From Bacteroidota bacterium (GTDB lineage: Bacteria > Bacteroidota > Bacteroidia > Chitinophagales > Chitinophagaceae), in assembly GCA_013285905.1 (NCBI GenBank), contig JABDGU010000010.1:1-64000 (forward strand): a stretch of DNA of 64,000 bases, in the 5' to 3' direction. The translations under genes and the position numbers were made by a program. How positions within the stretch are numbered: position 1 is the first letter of the stretch; every line of letters starts with the position of its first letter. This document shows, piece by piece, positions 26,154 through 34,315 of the stretch. The notes below the pieces were generated by a model. That model had not been told where the DNA came from, did not search any database, and worked only from the letters and a program-made list of their open reading frames with translations.

Positions 26154-28175
26154 ATGACACAAGAAAAACACTTCTGGCGTTATAGCTTTATGTGCCTGCC
26201 ACTATTGGTTTGCAGTTGCTATGCGTTCGCACAGAGCGGTGTTTTTTCATTGGGCGCCAACGCCAATAAGATCGGCATTAAAGACCAATTACAAATTACC
26301 TTTACTATTAAGGACATTCCTAACGTAAACGATTTTACTCCTACCGGGCTTAACAATGATTTTAATATCCTCGGTGGGCCCTTCCAATCACAAAGTTCCA
26401 ATTTCAGCAATATAGGTGGCCGTATGGTGCAAAGCAGCAGCATATCTATCAGCTATGTTCTGCAGGCCAAACACGAGGGTAATATTACTATTCAGCCTGG
26501 TGTTGCCAGGGATGCCTCAGGACATTCTTTCCAGTCAAATCCGTTTATTGTACAGGTAGTGCCCGGCAGCCTCGCCCCACCGCAACAACCACGTAGGCAG
26601 GTTAATCCTTTCGACCCTTTTGGCGGCGCAGACCCTTTTGCGCCCGATCCTTATGCACAAAACCTGAAACAGCGTGCGCAGCAGTATAATAAGCAACAGC
26701 AAGGGCAACAACAGGCACAGGCAGAACCACCTATTGATGAAAAAGCGCTGAATAAAGATATTTTCATCAAGGTTACAGTTGACAAAAGCAAGGTGCATGT
26801 AGGCGAACAGATAACTACTAGTTACAAGTTATACTCACGCATACCAATGCAGGTATCTATTTCAAAATTGCCTTCTTTAAATGGTTTCTGGACACAGGAT
26901 TTCGAGATCCCCAAAATGCCAAAACCACAGGAAGAAATTGTAGATGGAAAGAAATACCAGGTTTTCCTCCTTAAAAAATCAGCTTTATTCCCCCAGGAAA
27001 CCGGCACATTGGAACTGGACCCAGCAGAAGCACAAGGCAACGCACGTATTGTGCAGCAGGTACGCCAACGGAACCCCCTTGCCGATATGATGGACGACCC
27101 GGCATTCAGGCGCATGGGCAGCCTCCTGATGAGTGACCCTATGTTCAACAATGGTTTTTTTAATACGCTTGCCTATAGGGACATACCGGTACATCTGAAA
27201 AGCGCCCCTGTAAAAATAAATGTTACACCATTGCCTGATAAAGGTAAACCTGCAGATTACAGCGGTGCAGTGGGTAATTTCTCCATCTCTGCCAAAATAA
27301 ATAAAACCGAATTGAGCACAGATGATGCCGCCAATTTAACGCTCAACATCACCGGCAGTGGCAACCTGAAACTCATTGAAGTACCTAAATTAAATCTTCC
27401 CAACGGCCTCGATACTTACGACCCACAGGTCATCGATACTATTACCGGCCGCAGCACCACCATTAGCGGCTCCAAGATCATTAACTATACTATTACTCCG
27501 CATACCCCCGGCGACTATGAAATCCCGGCCATACCTTTCTCTTACTATAACCCCGAAAAAGGAGAATATGTTTCTTCATCAACCCAGCCCATAAAGATAC
27601 ATGTAACAGCGGGCAAACATTATAACCCCAATATAGTAACCAACAATACCAATATCTCTCTTAAAGACATTCACAATATAGATACCCAGTCCATTAAAAA
27701 ATTAGCCATCAATGATGGTCCTTTGCTGTTGAAACCTGTTTATTGGTCTATGTATGCCGCGCCCCTGCTTTTATTTGTCGGGCTTATTGTGTGGAAACGC
27801 CGTGATGAAGAGTTATCAAAAGATACTGTTTTGTTACGTAGTAAAAGGGCCAATAAAATTGCGCTCAAACGCCTTACAACTGCAAAAAACTTACTCGCCC
27901 AGAATAACGCCAAACTTTTTTACGATGAGATATCAAAAGCAACCTGGCTCTATTTAAGCGACAAATTAAATATCCCGCTTTCATCTCTATCCAAAGAAAG
28001 TGCCCAAACGGTCCTTGCAGGCCGCAAAGTGCCACAGCCGGTATTAAACCAGTTGGACAATGTAATAAGTGAATGCGAGACTGCATTATATGCGCAAACC
28101 GGCGGTTCTAAACAGATGGCAAATACCTACAAAGAAGCCGTTGATGTGATCAGTAAACTGGAGGATATCGTATAA
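26154..28175 (+). CDS. batD: BatD family aerotolerance protein
   Basis: From ATG 26154 the protein has 673 residues: signal peptide (MCLPLLVCSCYAFAQ), several beta-sandwich Ig-like domains with a proline/glutamine-rich insertion (~residues 145-195), a transmembrane helix near ~528-548 (YAAPLLLFVGLIVW) followed by KRR, and a cytosolic helical tail. The FSLGANANKIGIKDQLQITF and DIFIKVTVDKSKVHVGEQI segments fit BatD. Bat proteins are linked to oxygen tolerance in Bacteroides. batE follows 5 bp later; batA-batC and the MoxR ATPase are not adjacent here. Confidence 0.88.
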   Translation: MTQEKHFWRYSFMCLPLLVCSCYAFAQSGVFSLGANANKIGIKDQLQITFTIKDIPNVNDFTPTGLNNDFNILGGPFQSQSSNFSNIGGRMVQSSSISISYVLQAKHEGNITIQPGVARDASGHSFQSNPFIVQVVPGSLAPPQQPRRQVNPFDPFGGADPFAPDPYAQNLKQRAQQYNKQQQGQQQAQAEPPIDEKALNKDIFIKVTVDKSKVHVGEQITTSYKLYSRIPMQVSISKLPSLNGFWTQDFEIPKMPKPQEEIVDGKKYQVFLLKKSALFPQETGTLELDPAEAQGNARIVQQVRQRNPLADMMDDPAFRRMGSLLMSDPMFNNGFFNTLAYRDIPVHLKSAPVKINVTPLPDKGKPADYSGAVGNFSISAKINKTELSTDDAANLTLNITGSGNLKLIEVPKLNLPNGLDTYDPQVIDTITGRSTTISGSKIINYTITPHTPGDYEIPAIPFSYYNPEKGEYVSSSTQPIKIHVTAGKHYNPNIVTNNTNISLKDIHNIDTQSIKKLAINDGPLLLKPVYWSMYAAPLLLFVGLIVWKRRDEELSKDTVLLRSKRANKIALKRLTTAKNLLAQNNAKLFYDEISKATWLYLSDKLNIPLSSLSKESAQTVLAGRKVPQPVLNQLDNVISECETALYAQTGGSKQMANTYKEAVDVISKLEDIV

Positions 28176-28180
28176 ACACC

Positions 28181-28933
28181 ATGAAGAAACAGTTTGCCAT
28201 AACGCTACCCTTCTTACTTTGTGCTATCACGATGTTTGCTGCGTCTACACCCTACAATATGTGGTGGGAGAAAGGCAACCGCTTTTATCAGCAAAAACAA
28301 TATGACAGCGCGGCTTATTTTTATGAGCAGATAGCAGCGCTGAAACCTCAAAACGCCGAAGTATATTATAACCTGGGAACTACTTACTACCGCCTCAATA
28401 AAATAGGGCCCGCTGTGCTCAACTTCGAGCGTGCTTTGCGCCTTAATCCGGATTATAAAGAAGCGTCAGAAAACCTGGCGCTTACGCAAAGCCGCATCAG
28501 CAATCACATTGCAAAGGGCCAGGACATATTTTTTATTACATGGTGGCAATCCATTACTAATAGTAGGAAAGCTACTACATGGGCAGTATTGAGCCTTATT
28601 GTTTTTTTGCTTGTGATCGGCAGCCTTGCATTTAAAAGGTTTAATAAGTCCAAACCTCTTCCACCCCAGTTAATTGGCATCCTTAGTTTTGTATGGGTCA
28701 TCTTTTTGCTCCTTGCTTTCGTGTCTTCGCAAAATGCAACAACAAGCATCGATGCTGTGATAATGCAGGACAATGCTCCACTCATGAACAACGACCAAAA
28801 GGGCAAACCCCAAAGTCTTTTGCCTGAAGGCACCAAAGTGGAACTGGTAAACGAAAAGACCGGCTGGGCAGAAGTCAGGCTGGCGGATGGCAGAAGGGGC
28901 TGGATCCAGCAGAGTTTATTTACGCGTATATAA
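28181..28933 (+). CDS. batE: BatE-like TPR protein with SH3-like C-terminus
   Basis: This 250-residue protein has a signal peptide, two or three TPR units (WWEKGNRFYQQKQYDSAAYF, AEVYYNLGTTYYRLNKIGPA), two transmembrane helices (~127-145, 160-178) and a C-terminal bacterial SH3 domain ending GWAEVRLADGRRGWIQQSL. This order is that of BatE. Its start is 5 bp after the batD stop, so they are co-transcribed. Confidence 0.88.
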   Translation: MKKQFAITLPFLLCAITMFAASTPYNMWWEKGNRFYQQKQYDSAAYFYEQIAALKPQNAEVYYNLGTTYYRLNKIGPAVLNFERALRLNPDYKEASENLALTQSRISNHIAKGQDIFFITWWQSITNSRKATTWAVLSLIVFLLVIGSLAFKRFNKSKPLPPQLIGILSFVWVIFLLLAFVSSQNATTSIDAVIMQDNAPLMNNDQKGKPQSLLPEGTKVELVNEKTGWAEVRLADGRRGWIQQSLFTRI

Positions 28934-28968
28934 TTCTTCCTTTTACAATTTTTTTTGTTCTTTGCGGC

Positions 28969-29604
28969 ATGGCATATTGGGTAAAAACTCCAAAATGGTT
29001 AAAAAGGGTCTTCCCGCGGCAGATGGTGTGGGACATGCCCCCCAATAATACGCCTGCAGTCTATATTACCTTTGACGATGGGCCGCATCCCACCGCCACG
29101 CCTTATGCCATACAACAATTGGAGAAATATAATGCTACCGCCACATTCTTCTGTATCGGCAAAAATGTAGCGGCCTACCCCGATATTTATAAGACTCTGC
29201 TAAAAAGGGGCCATACCACAGGCAACCACACCCACAATCACCTGAACGGGTGGAAAACCAATAACGATGTTTATTCAAAAAACATACAGGCTGCAAAGCA
29301 ATTTATTAACAGCACCGCATTCCGTCCGCCCTACGGCCGCATTAAAATATCGCAGGCAAAAAGGCTCTCTAAGGCAAACCCCGCGTGGACAATATATATG
29401 TGGGATGTTTTAAGCGGTGATTTCGATACAAGCCTTACGCCCGAGCAATGTCTTGATAATGTCTTATCCAATATCGAACCAGGCTCTATTGTGGTTTTTC
29501 ACGACAGCGAGAAGGCATGGGAACGCATGAGCTTTGCATTGCCCCGGGTACTTGCCTTTTGCAAACAACAGAATTGGGAAATAAAAGCCCTACCAAAAAA
29601 CTGA
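28969..29604 (+). CDS. Polysaccharide deacetylase (NodB domain)
   Basis: This 211-residue protein has the NodB signature: TFDDGPHP (catalytic/metal Asp pair), HTHNH (metal histidines), FRPPYGR, and W.IYMWDVLSGDF and VFHDSEKAWE motifs. It lacks a classical signal peptide, so a cytoplasmic or anchored location is open. Likely removes acetyl groups from an N-acetylated glycan; the substrate is unknown. A TTCTTTGC motif 4-10 bp before ATG 28969 is a weak promoter candidate. Confidence 0.93.
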   Translation: MAYWVKTPKWLKRVFPRQMVWDMPPNNTPAVYITFDDGPHPTATPYAIQQLEKYNATATFFCIGKNVAAYPDIYKTLLKRGHTTGNHTHNHLNGWKTNNDVYSKNIQAAKQFINSTAFRPPYGRIKISQAKRLSKANPAWTIYMWDVLSGDFDTSLTPEQCLDNVLSNIEPGSIVVFHDSEKAWERMSFALPRVLAFCKQQNWEIKALPKN

Positions 29605-29610
29605 AACTCC

Positions 29611-29637
29611 CGTCATTGCGAGGAACGAAGCAATCTC
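29611..29637 (+). repeat. CGTCATTGCGAGG-type dispersed repeat fragment
   Basis: The 27 bases from CGTCATTGCGAGGAACG to CAATCTC match a dispersed intergenic repeat known from many bacterial genomes (GTCATTGCGAGGA.CGAAGC..CAATCTC). Only one arm is present here. Confidence 0.7.
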
Positions 29638-29676
29638 ACGAAATGAAGGACAACTTTTAAAAAAATAATTAAACTC

Positions 29677-30444
29677 ATGTTCACAGACTCTCATACGCAC
29701 CTTTACGACGAACAATTTCAGGCTGACGAAACCGAAATGATACAACGTGCTATCGATGCTGGTGTAAATAAAATGTACATGCCCAACTGTGACAGCAGCA
29801 CCATTGATCCGATGCTGAAGATCGCAGACAAATGGCCATCAAATTGCTTTGCTATGATGGGCCTACACCCCTGCTATGCAAAAGAAAATTATCTTCAAGA
29901 ATTAAATACGGTAACTCAATGGCTTACAAACAGAAAATTTTACGCAATTGGCGAGATCGGGTTGGACTATTATTGGGACCTTACTTTCAAAGAACAACAG
30001 ATCGAAGTCTTTAAAACCCAAATTGATCTTGCCTTGCAATATGATCTGCCTATAGTCATCCATAGCCGTGAGTCTATAGATGATTGTATCGCCATCGTAA
30101 AAGAAAAACAAAATGGTAGGCTAAAAGGCATTTTTCATTGCTTTAGTGGCAATGCAGCACAAGCAAGCTCAATTATTGAAACAGGGCTTTACCTGGGCAT
30201 TGGCGGCGTGGTAACCTATAAAAAAAGCACCCTGCCTGATGTCCTTAAAGACATCCCATTGTCGCATATAGTTTTAGAGACCGATGCACCCTACCTTGCC
30301 CCTGCACCCTACCGTGGCAAAAGAAACGAAAGCTCTTATATTCCTGTTATAGCTACCAAAATAGCAGAAGTAAAGAATATCCCTATTGATGAGGTAGCAA
30401 GTATTACAACACATAACGCGGAAAAGATTTTCGGTAAGGATTGA
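29677..30444 (+). CDS. TatD family DNase
   Basis: This 255-residue metal-dependent hydrolase has the TatD motifs TDSHTHLYDEQF, GLHPCYAK, AIGEIGLDYYWD, VIHSRES, FHCFSGN and LETDAPYLAPAPYRGKRNE. TatD enzymes are 3'-5' exonucleases or deoxyribonucleases. Length is normal. It starts at ATG 29677 after a 70-bp gap that carries a dispersed repeat. Confidence 0.95.
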   Translation: MFTDSHTHLYDEQFQADETEMIQRAIDAGVNKMYMPNCDSSTIDPMLKIADKWPSNCFAMMGLHPCYAKENYLQELNTVTQWLTNRKFYAIGEIGLDYYWDLTFKEQQIEVFKTQIDLALQYDLPIVIHSRESIDDCIAIVKEKQNGRLKGIFHCFSGNAAQASSIIETGLYLGIGGVVTYKKSTLPDVLKDIPLSHIVLETDAPYLAPAPYRGKRNESSYIPVIATKIAEVKNIPIDEVASITTHNAEKIFGKD

Positions 30445-30530
30445 CCCTCATTACCTTTCTTCAGCATTCCCCCCTTGCGGGCTGGCACAGTGTGAGGCGA
30501 AAGCGGATCAAGGGGGATGTTCTAAAAATA

Positions 30531-30570
30531 TAAAAGAAAATGCCTGCAATATTGCAGGCATTTTCTTTTA
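30531..30570. terminator. Perfect 40-bp palindrome after tRNA-Ser
   Basis: TAAAAGAAAATGCCTGCAAT is followed directly by its exact reverse complement. A stem with flanking A and T tracts forms on either strand; it sits 2 bp beyond the 3' end of the minus-strand tRNA gene and near the end of the TatD gene, so it may serve both. Confidence 0.88.
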
Positions 30571-30572
30571 TG

Positions 30573-30661
30573 CGGAGGGATAGGGATTCGAACCCTAGAT
30601 ACCCTTTGACAGGTATACACACTTTCCAGGCGTGCCTCTTCAACCACTCGAGCATCTCTCC
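30573..30661 (-). tRNA. tRNA-Ser (GGA)
   Basis: The minus strand folds into a class II tRNA: acceptor GGAGAGA/TCCCTCC with one A-C mismatch, a D arm CTCGAGTGGTTGAAGAGG, an anticodon loop CTGGAAA (anticodon GGA), a long variable arm (ATACC...GGGTAT) typical of serine tRNAs, and a T arm TAGGGTTCGAATCCCTA. CCA is not encoded completely. Confidence 0.95.
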
Positions 30662-30718
30662 TTTCGGGCAGCAAATGTACGCATTTCAATCTTTTTTACA
30701 TAAATATTTTCTGCTTAC

Positions 30719-30772
30719 TGGACGAAGCGTCCGCTTCGTCCCAAACCAAATGAAGCGTCCCGCTTCAGAAAA
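30719..30772. repeat. Palindromic repeat left of the NHEJ cassette
   Basis: Two hairpins: GACGAAGCG-TC-CGCTTCGTC and TGAAGCG-TCC-CGCTTCA, joined by CCAAACCAAA. Two related copies lie right of the end-joining genes (34185-34236 and 34262-34310). Confidence 0.85.
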
Positions 30773-30908
30773 GCACTGTGTCTATTTCCCTCCAACCTAA
30801 CATCATTACACTTGCAGCAACTTTTCCGGCTCAAACACCCACCTTCACATTTTTAAATACCCCTTGGCATTATTTTTTCTGTAATTTCAGTGATCAATCT
30901 CCAATGTC

Positions 30909-31688
30909 ATGCGTTCAATATGGTCAGGCTCAATCGGATTTGGTTTGGTTAATATCCCGGTTAAAATTTTCAGTGCCATTCACGACAGCACGCTTGACCT
31001 TGATATGCTCGATAAACGGGACCACTCCACAATAAATTACGCTCGTATCAATTCCAACACGGGCAAAGTAGTTCCATGGGCCAATATAGTGAAAGGCTAT
31101 AAATACAATGATGAATATGTTGTACTAACAGATGAGGATTTCGAAAAAGCGAGCCCGGAGAAAACCAAACTGATTGAAATAGATGAATTCGTAAAAGCAG
31201 AGGAAATAGATAGCATCTACTATGACACCCCCTACTATCTCGAAGCCGCCAAAGGCGGCGAAAGATCTTATGCCTTACTACTCCACGCTCTAAAACAAAG
31301 CGGGAAAATTGCGATAGGGACCTATGTAATGCGCAATAAAGAAAATATTTGTGCGCTCAGGCCTTATGATAATATGCTGCTTTTACTCAAAATGCGTTTT
31401 GCTGAAGAAATAAAAGACTATTCAGATTTAAACATCCCCGGGCAGGGAAACATAAAACCGGCAGAATTAAAAATGGCGCTAAGCCTTATCAACCAACTGA
31501 CCCCTAAAAAATTCAATTTTGGAAAATATAAAGACACCTATGATGCAGAATTGATGAAGCTGATAAAACTGAAGGCGAAGGGTTCTAAAATACCACAACC
31601 GCGTTTTAAAATAGTTCATAATAAAACCAAAGACCTGATGTCCCAGTTAAAAGCCAGTCTAGAAGAAAAAAAGAGAAAAGCCTCCTGA
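30909..31688 (+). CDS. ku: Ku DNA end-binding protein
   Basis: Bacterial Ku is a homodimeric ring that binds broken DNA ends and recruits LigD. The 259-residue protein starts MRSIWSGSIGFGLVNIPVK, the universal bacterial Ku start, and continues with ARINSNTGKVVPWANIVKGY and EEIDSIYYDTPYYLEA. The C-terminal tail (SQLKASLEEKKRKAS) is short and basic, as in minimal Ku. It forms an operon with the ligase gene 1 bp downstream. Confidence 0.96.
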   Translation: MRSIWSGSIGFGLVNIPVKIFSAIHDSTLDLDMLDKRDHSTINYARINSNTGKVVPWANIVKGYKYNDEYVVLTDEDFEKASPEKTKLIEIDEFVKAEEIDSIYYDTPYYLEAAKGGERSYALLLHALKQSGKIAIGTYVMRNKENICALRPYDNMLLLLKMRFAEEIKDYSDLNIPGQGNIKPAELKMALSLINQLTPKKFNFGKYKDTYDAELMKLIKLKAKGSKIPQPRFKIVHNKTKDLMSQLKASLEEKKRKAS

Positions 31689-31689
31689 T

Positions 31690-33255
31690 ATGAGTTTAAG
31701 TACCTACAAAAAAAAGAGAAATTTTAATGAGACTCCTGAGCCGGTTGCACAAATAGCGGCGAAGGACAACAAATTAATTTTTGTAGTGCAGCGCCATCAT
31801 GCATCTCATCTGCATTACGACTTCAGGTTGGAATTAAACGGAACACTTAAGAGTTGGGCAGTGCCTAAAGGGCCATCTATGAACCCCAAAGACAAACGGC
31901 TGGCAATGATGGTTGAAGACCACCCGATTGATTACGCCGGATTTGAAGGCGATATACCCGCTGGCAATTATGGCGCAGGACACGTAGATATTTGGGATAA
32001 GGGTACATACGAACCGATAAACGAACACAGCGAACCCATGACAACCGCGGCTTTTACAAAAGCACTAAAAGCAGGAAGCATAAAATTCAGCATGAAGGGC
32101 AAAAAACTTAAAGGAGAGTTTGCCCTTGTTAAATTGAAAACGGACGACAAAAGTTGGCTACTTATAAAACATCGTGACACATATGCCACCGATGATGACT
32201 ATAATAGTGAAGACTTCGCCAAAAAAAGTTCACTTGCCTATACCGAGGCGAGAAACAAAAAAAAAATAAGCCCTAAGCCACCAAGTTATATTCGCGAGAT
32301 CAATTCATTATCAAACGAAAAGAAATTTGCCAAATACATAAAACCCATGTTGGCAAAACCTGTTGATGAACCATTTGATGATGCCGATTGGATATACGAG
32401 ATAAAATGGGATGGCTACAGAGCAATAGCTGAAGTCAATAATAATGACATCAAACTCTACTCCCGTAACGGCCTGTCATTCGCGAATAAATACCCCATTG
32501 TCTTTGATGCATTGAAAAAAATAAAGAAAAAAATAATTTTAGATGGAGAAATTGTTGCGCTCGATAAAGACGGCAAACCATCCTTTCAACTTTTGCAGCA
32601 ATATGACCAGGTAAACACGGTTCTTGTGTATTATGTATTTGACTGCCTTTCCTTTAACAGCCACTCCATAGAAAAGGAACCCTTATTAAACAGGAAGAAA
32701 ATATTAAAAAATAATTTACCCAAAAGCGAAATCATACAATACTGCGATCATGTGGAGGAGCAAGGGAAAAAATTTTTTAATTTAATCAAACGTCAGAACA
32801 TCGAAGGCATCATAGCAAAGAGAAAGAATAGTATCTACAAAGAAGCTACAAGGTCTTCAGACTGGCTGAAAATAAAGCATATCCAAACCCAGGAAGCGCT
32901 TATTGCAGGCTACACCAGTCCGCGTGGCAGTCGCAAACATTTCGGTGCATTAATATTAGGCGCCTATAATAAGGGCAAACTGCAATACATTGGACATACA
33001 GGCACCGGCTTTAATGAGGCTTCACTTAAGGACCTGTATTCTAAAATGCAGCCATTGGTCCTTAAAAAATCTCCTTTTAGCGAAGACATTAAAGTGAATG
33101 CTCCCGTAACCTGGCTTAAGCCCACACTGGTTTGCAATGTAAAATATACAGAAATAACAAGCGATGGCATGAGACGGCATCCGGTATTTATGGGCCTCCG
33201 CGAAGACAAAACCAAAAAGGAAGTAAAAATTGACTTCCCTGTAGAAGCAAAGTGA
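31690..33255 (+). CDS. ligD: LigD-type 3'-phosphoesterase plus ATP-dependent DNA ligase
   Basis: This 521-residue protein has an N-terminal phosphoesterase domain (~1-170; HHASHLHYDFRLEL, SWAVPKGPS, EGDIPAGNYGAG) and a C-terminal ligase domain with the adenylated lysine in EIKWDGYRA (Lys239), motif III-like DGEIVALD and an OB-fold end. The phosphoesterase cleans 3' ends and the ligase seals breaks held by Ku. The polymerase domain that is fused in many LigD proteins is missing here and is encoded by the next gene, 18 bp downstream. Confidence 0.95.
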   Translation: MSLSTYKKKRNFNETPEPVAQIAAKDNKLIFVVQRHHASHLHYDFRLELNGTLKSWAVPKGPSMNPKDKRLAMMVEDHPIDYAGFEGDIPAGNYGAGHVDIWDKGTYEPINEHSEPMTTAAFTKALKAGSIKFSMKGKKLKGEFALVKLKTDDKSWLLIKHRDTYATDDDYNSEDFAKKSSLAYTEARNKKKISPKPPSYIREINSLSNEKKFAKYIKPMLAKPVDEPFDDADWIYEIKWDGYRAIAEVNNNDIKLYSRNGLSFANKYPIVFDALKKIKKKIILDGEIVALDKDGKPSFQLLQQYDQVNTVLVYYVFDCLSFNSHSIEKEPLLNRKKILKNNLPKSEIIQYCDHVEEQGKKFFNLIKRQNIEGIIAKRKNSIYKEATRSSDWLKIKHIQTQEALIAGYTSPRGSRKHFGALILGAYNKGKLQYIGHTGTGFNEASLKDLYSKMQPLVLKKSPFSEDIKVNAPVTWLKPTLVCNVKYTEITSDGMRRHPVFMGLREDKTKKEVKIDFPVEAK

Positions 33256-33273
33256 TTTATAAATATATCCGGC

Positions 33274-34164
33274 ATGGAAACGAGCAAAAATAAATTTACT
33301 AACCTTGATAAAATATTCTGGCCAGCCGAAGGCTACACAAAGGGCGATGTGATCAATTATTACAACAGCATGTATAAATACATCATTAAATATCTGAAGG
33401 GGCGGCCGCAATCATTGTTCAGAACACCCAACGGAATTAAGGATAAAGGTTTTTTTCAGAAAGATGCCGGCGAACAAGCTCCTGATTGGGTTGACAAGTA
33501 TCCGTCGTGGTCAGACAGTGCAGCTAAAAAAGTAAATTATCTGCTTTGCAACAATAAACCATCATTATTATACCTCGCTAACCTGGGATGTATCGAACTC
33601 AACCCCTGGAATTCAACAGTTGCACATCCTGATAATCCTGACTATATCATCATAGATATCGACCCTTCAGAAAACAACACTTACGACCAGGTAATAGAAA
33701 CAGCTCTTATCGTAAAAAAAATATTGGACAAGGGCGCCGCCACATGCTACTGTAAAACATCGGGTGCCACAGGTATGCATGTATTTATACCATTGGCAGC
33801 AAAATATAATTACGAGCATGCACGCACTTTTGCAGAGATAATTGCAACTATGGTGCAGCATGAATTAGCCACTTTCACAACCCTGGAACGCTCCTTAAGT
33901 AAACGTGGCAAAGATCATATTTACATCGACTTCCTGCAAAATAAGATCGGATCCACTATTGCTTGTGCATATAGTTTAAGGCCCCGGCCCGGCGCACCTG
34001 TATCTACCCCTTTGGAATGGTCGGAACTTAAAAAAAGGCTAAAGCCGGAACAATTCAATATTAAGAATACAACAAAACGCCTTGAGAAAAAGGGTGACCT
34101 GTTCGCCGGTGTTTTAAAAAAGGGAATAGATATAGAGAAATGCCTGAAGAAACTAAGTGCATAG
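33274..34164 (+). CDS. LigD-type polymerase/primase domain as a separate protein
   Basis: This 296-residue stand-alone LigPol (PrimPol) domain has the catalytic D-x-D in IIIDIDPSEN (Asp128, Asp130), the family's SLLYLANLGCIELNPWNS region, KTSGATGMHVFIPL and DFLQNKIGSTIACAYSLRPRPGAPVSTPLEW. It should fill gaps or add ribonucleotides at Ku-bound ends. In Pseudomonas and Mycobacterium this domain is fused to the ligase; here it is the last gene of a three-gene ku operon. Confidence 0.94.
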   Translation: METSKNKFTNLDKIFWPAEGYTKGDVINYYNSMYKYIIKYLKGRPQSLFRTPNGIKDKGFFQKDAGEQAPDWVDKYPSWSDSAAKKVNYLLCNNKPSLLYLANLGCIELNPWNSTVAHPDNPDYIIIDIDPSENNTYDQVIETALIVKKILDKGAATCYCKTSGATGMHVFIPLAAKYNYEHARTFAEIIATMVQHELATFTTLERSLSKRGKDHIYIDFLQNKIGSTIACAYSLRPRPGAPVSTPLEWSELKKRLKPEQFNIKNTTKRLEKKGDLFAGVLKKGIDIEKCLKKLSA

Positions 34165-34184
34165 TGACAAGCACCCTATCCACT

Positions 34185-34236
34185 GGTCGAAGCGTCCGCT
34201 TTGACTTAAACGAATTGAAGCGTCCCGCTTCAGAAA
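34185..34236. repeat. Palindromic repeat right of NHEJ cassette, copy 1
   Basis: GGTCGAAGCGTCCGCTTTGAC and TTGAAGCGTCCCGCTTCAGAAAA match the left copy at 30719-30772 with a few changes that weaken its first hairpin. Confidence 0.8.
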
Positions 34237-34261
34237 AACATAAAGCATCCTATTTCCAACC

Positions 34262-34310
34262 GGTCGAAGCGTCTCGCTTCGTCCCAAACCAAATGAAGCA
34301 TCCCGCTTCA
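34262..34310. repeat. Palindromic repeat right of NHEJ cassette, copy 2
   Basis: GGTCGAAGCGTCTCGCTTCGTC, then CCAAACCAAA, then TGAAGCATCCCGCTTCA. It keeps the linker of the left copy exactly. It ends 5 bp from the stop of the convergent TPR gene. Confidence 0.82.
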
Positions 34311-34315
34311 ATCCA

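Noticed and set aside
33255-33274. Frameshift splitting a fused LigD
   Set aside because: Both genes have complete domains, their own start or stop, and an 18-bp spacer; no sign of a shared frame.
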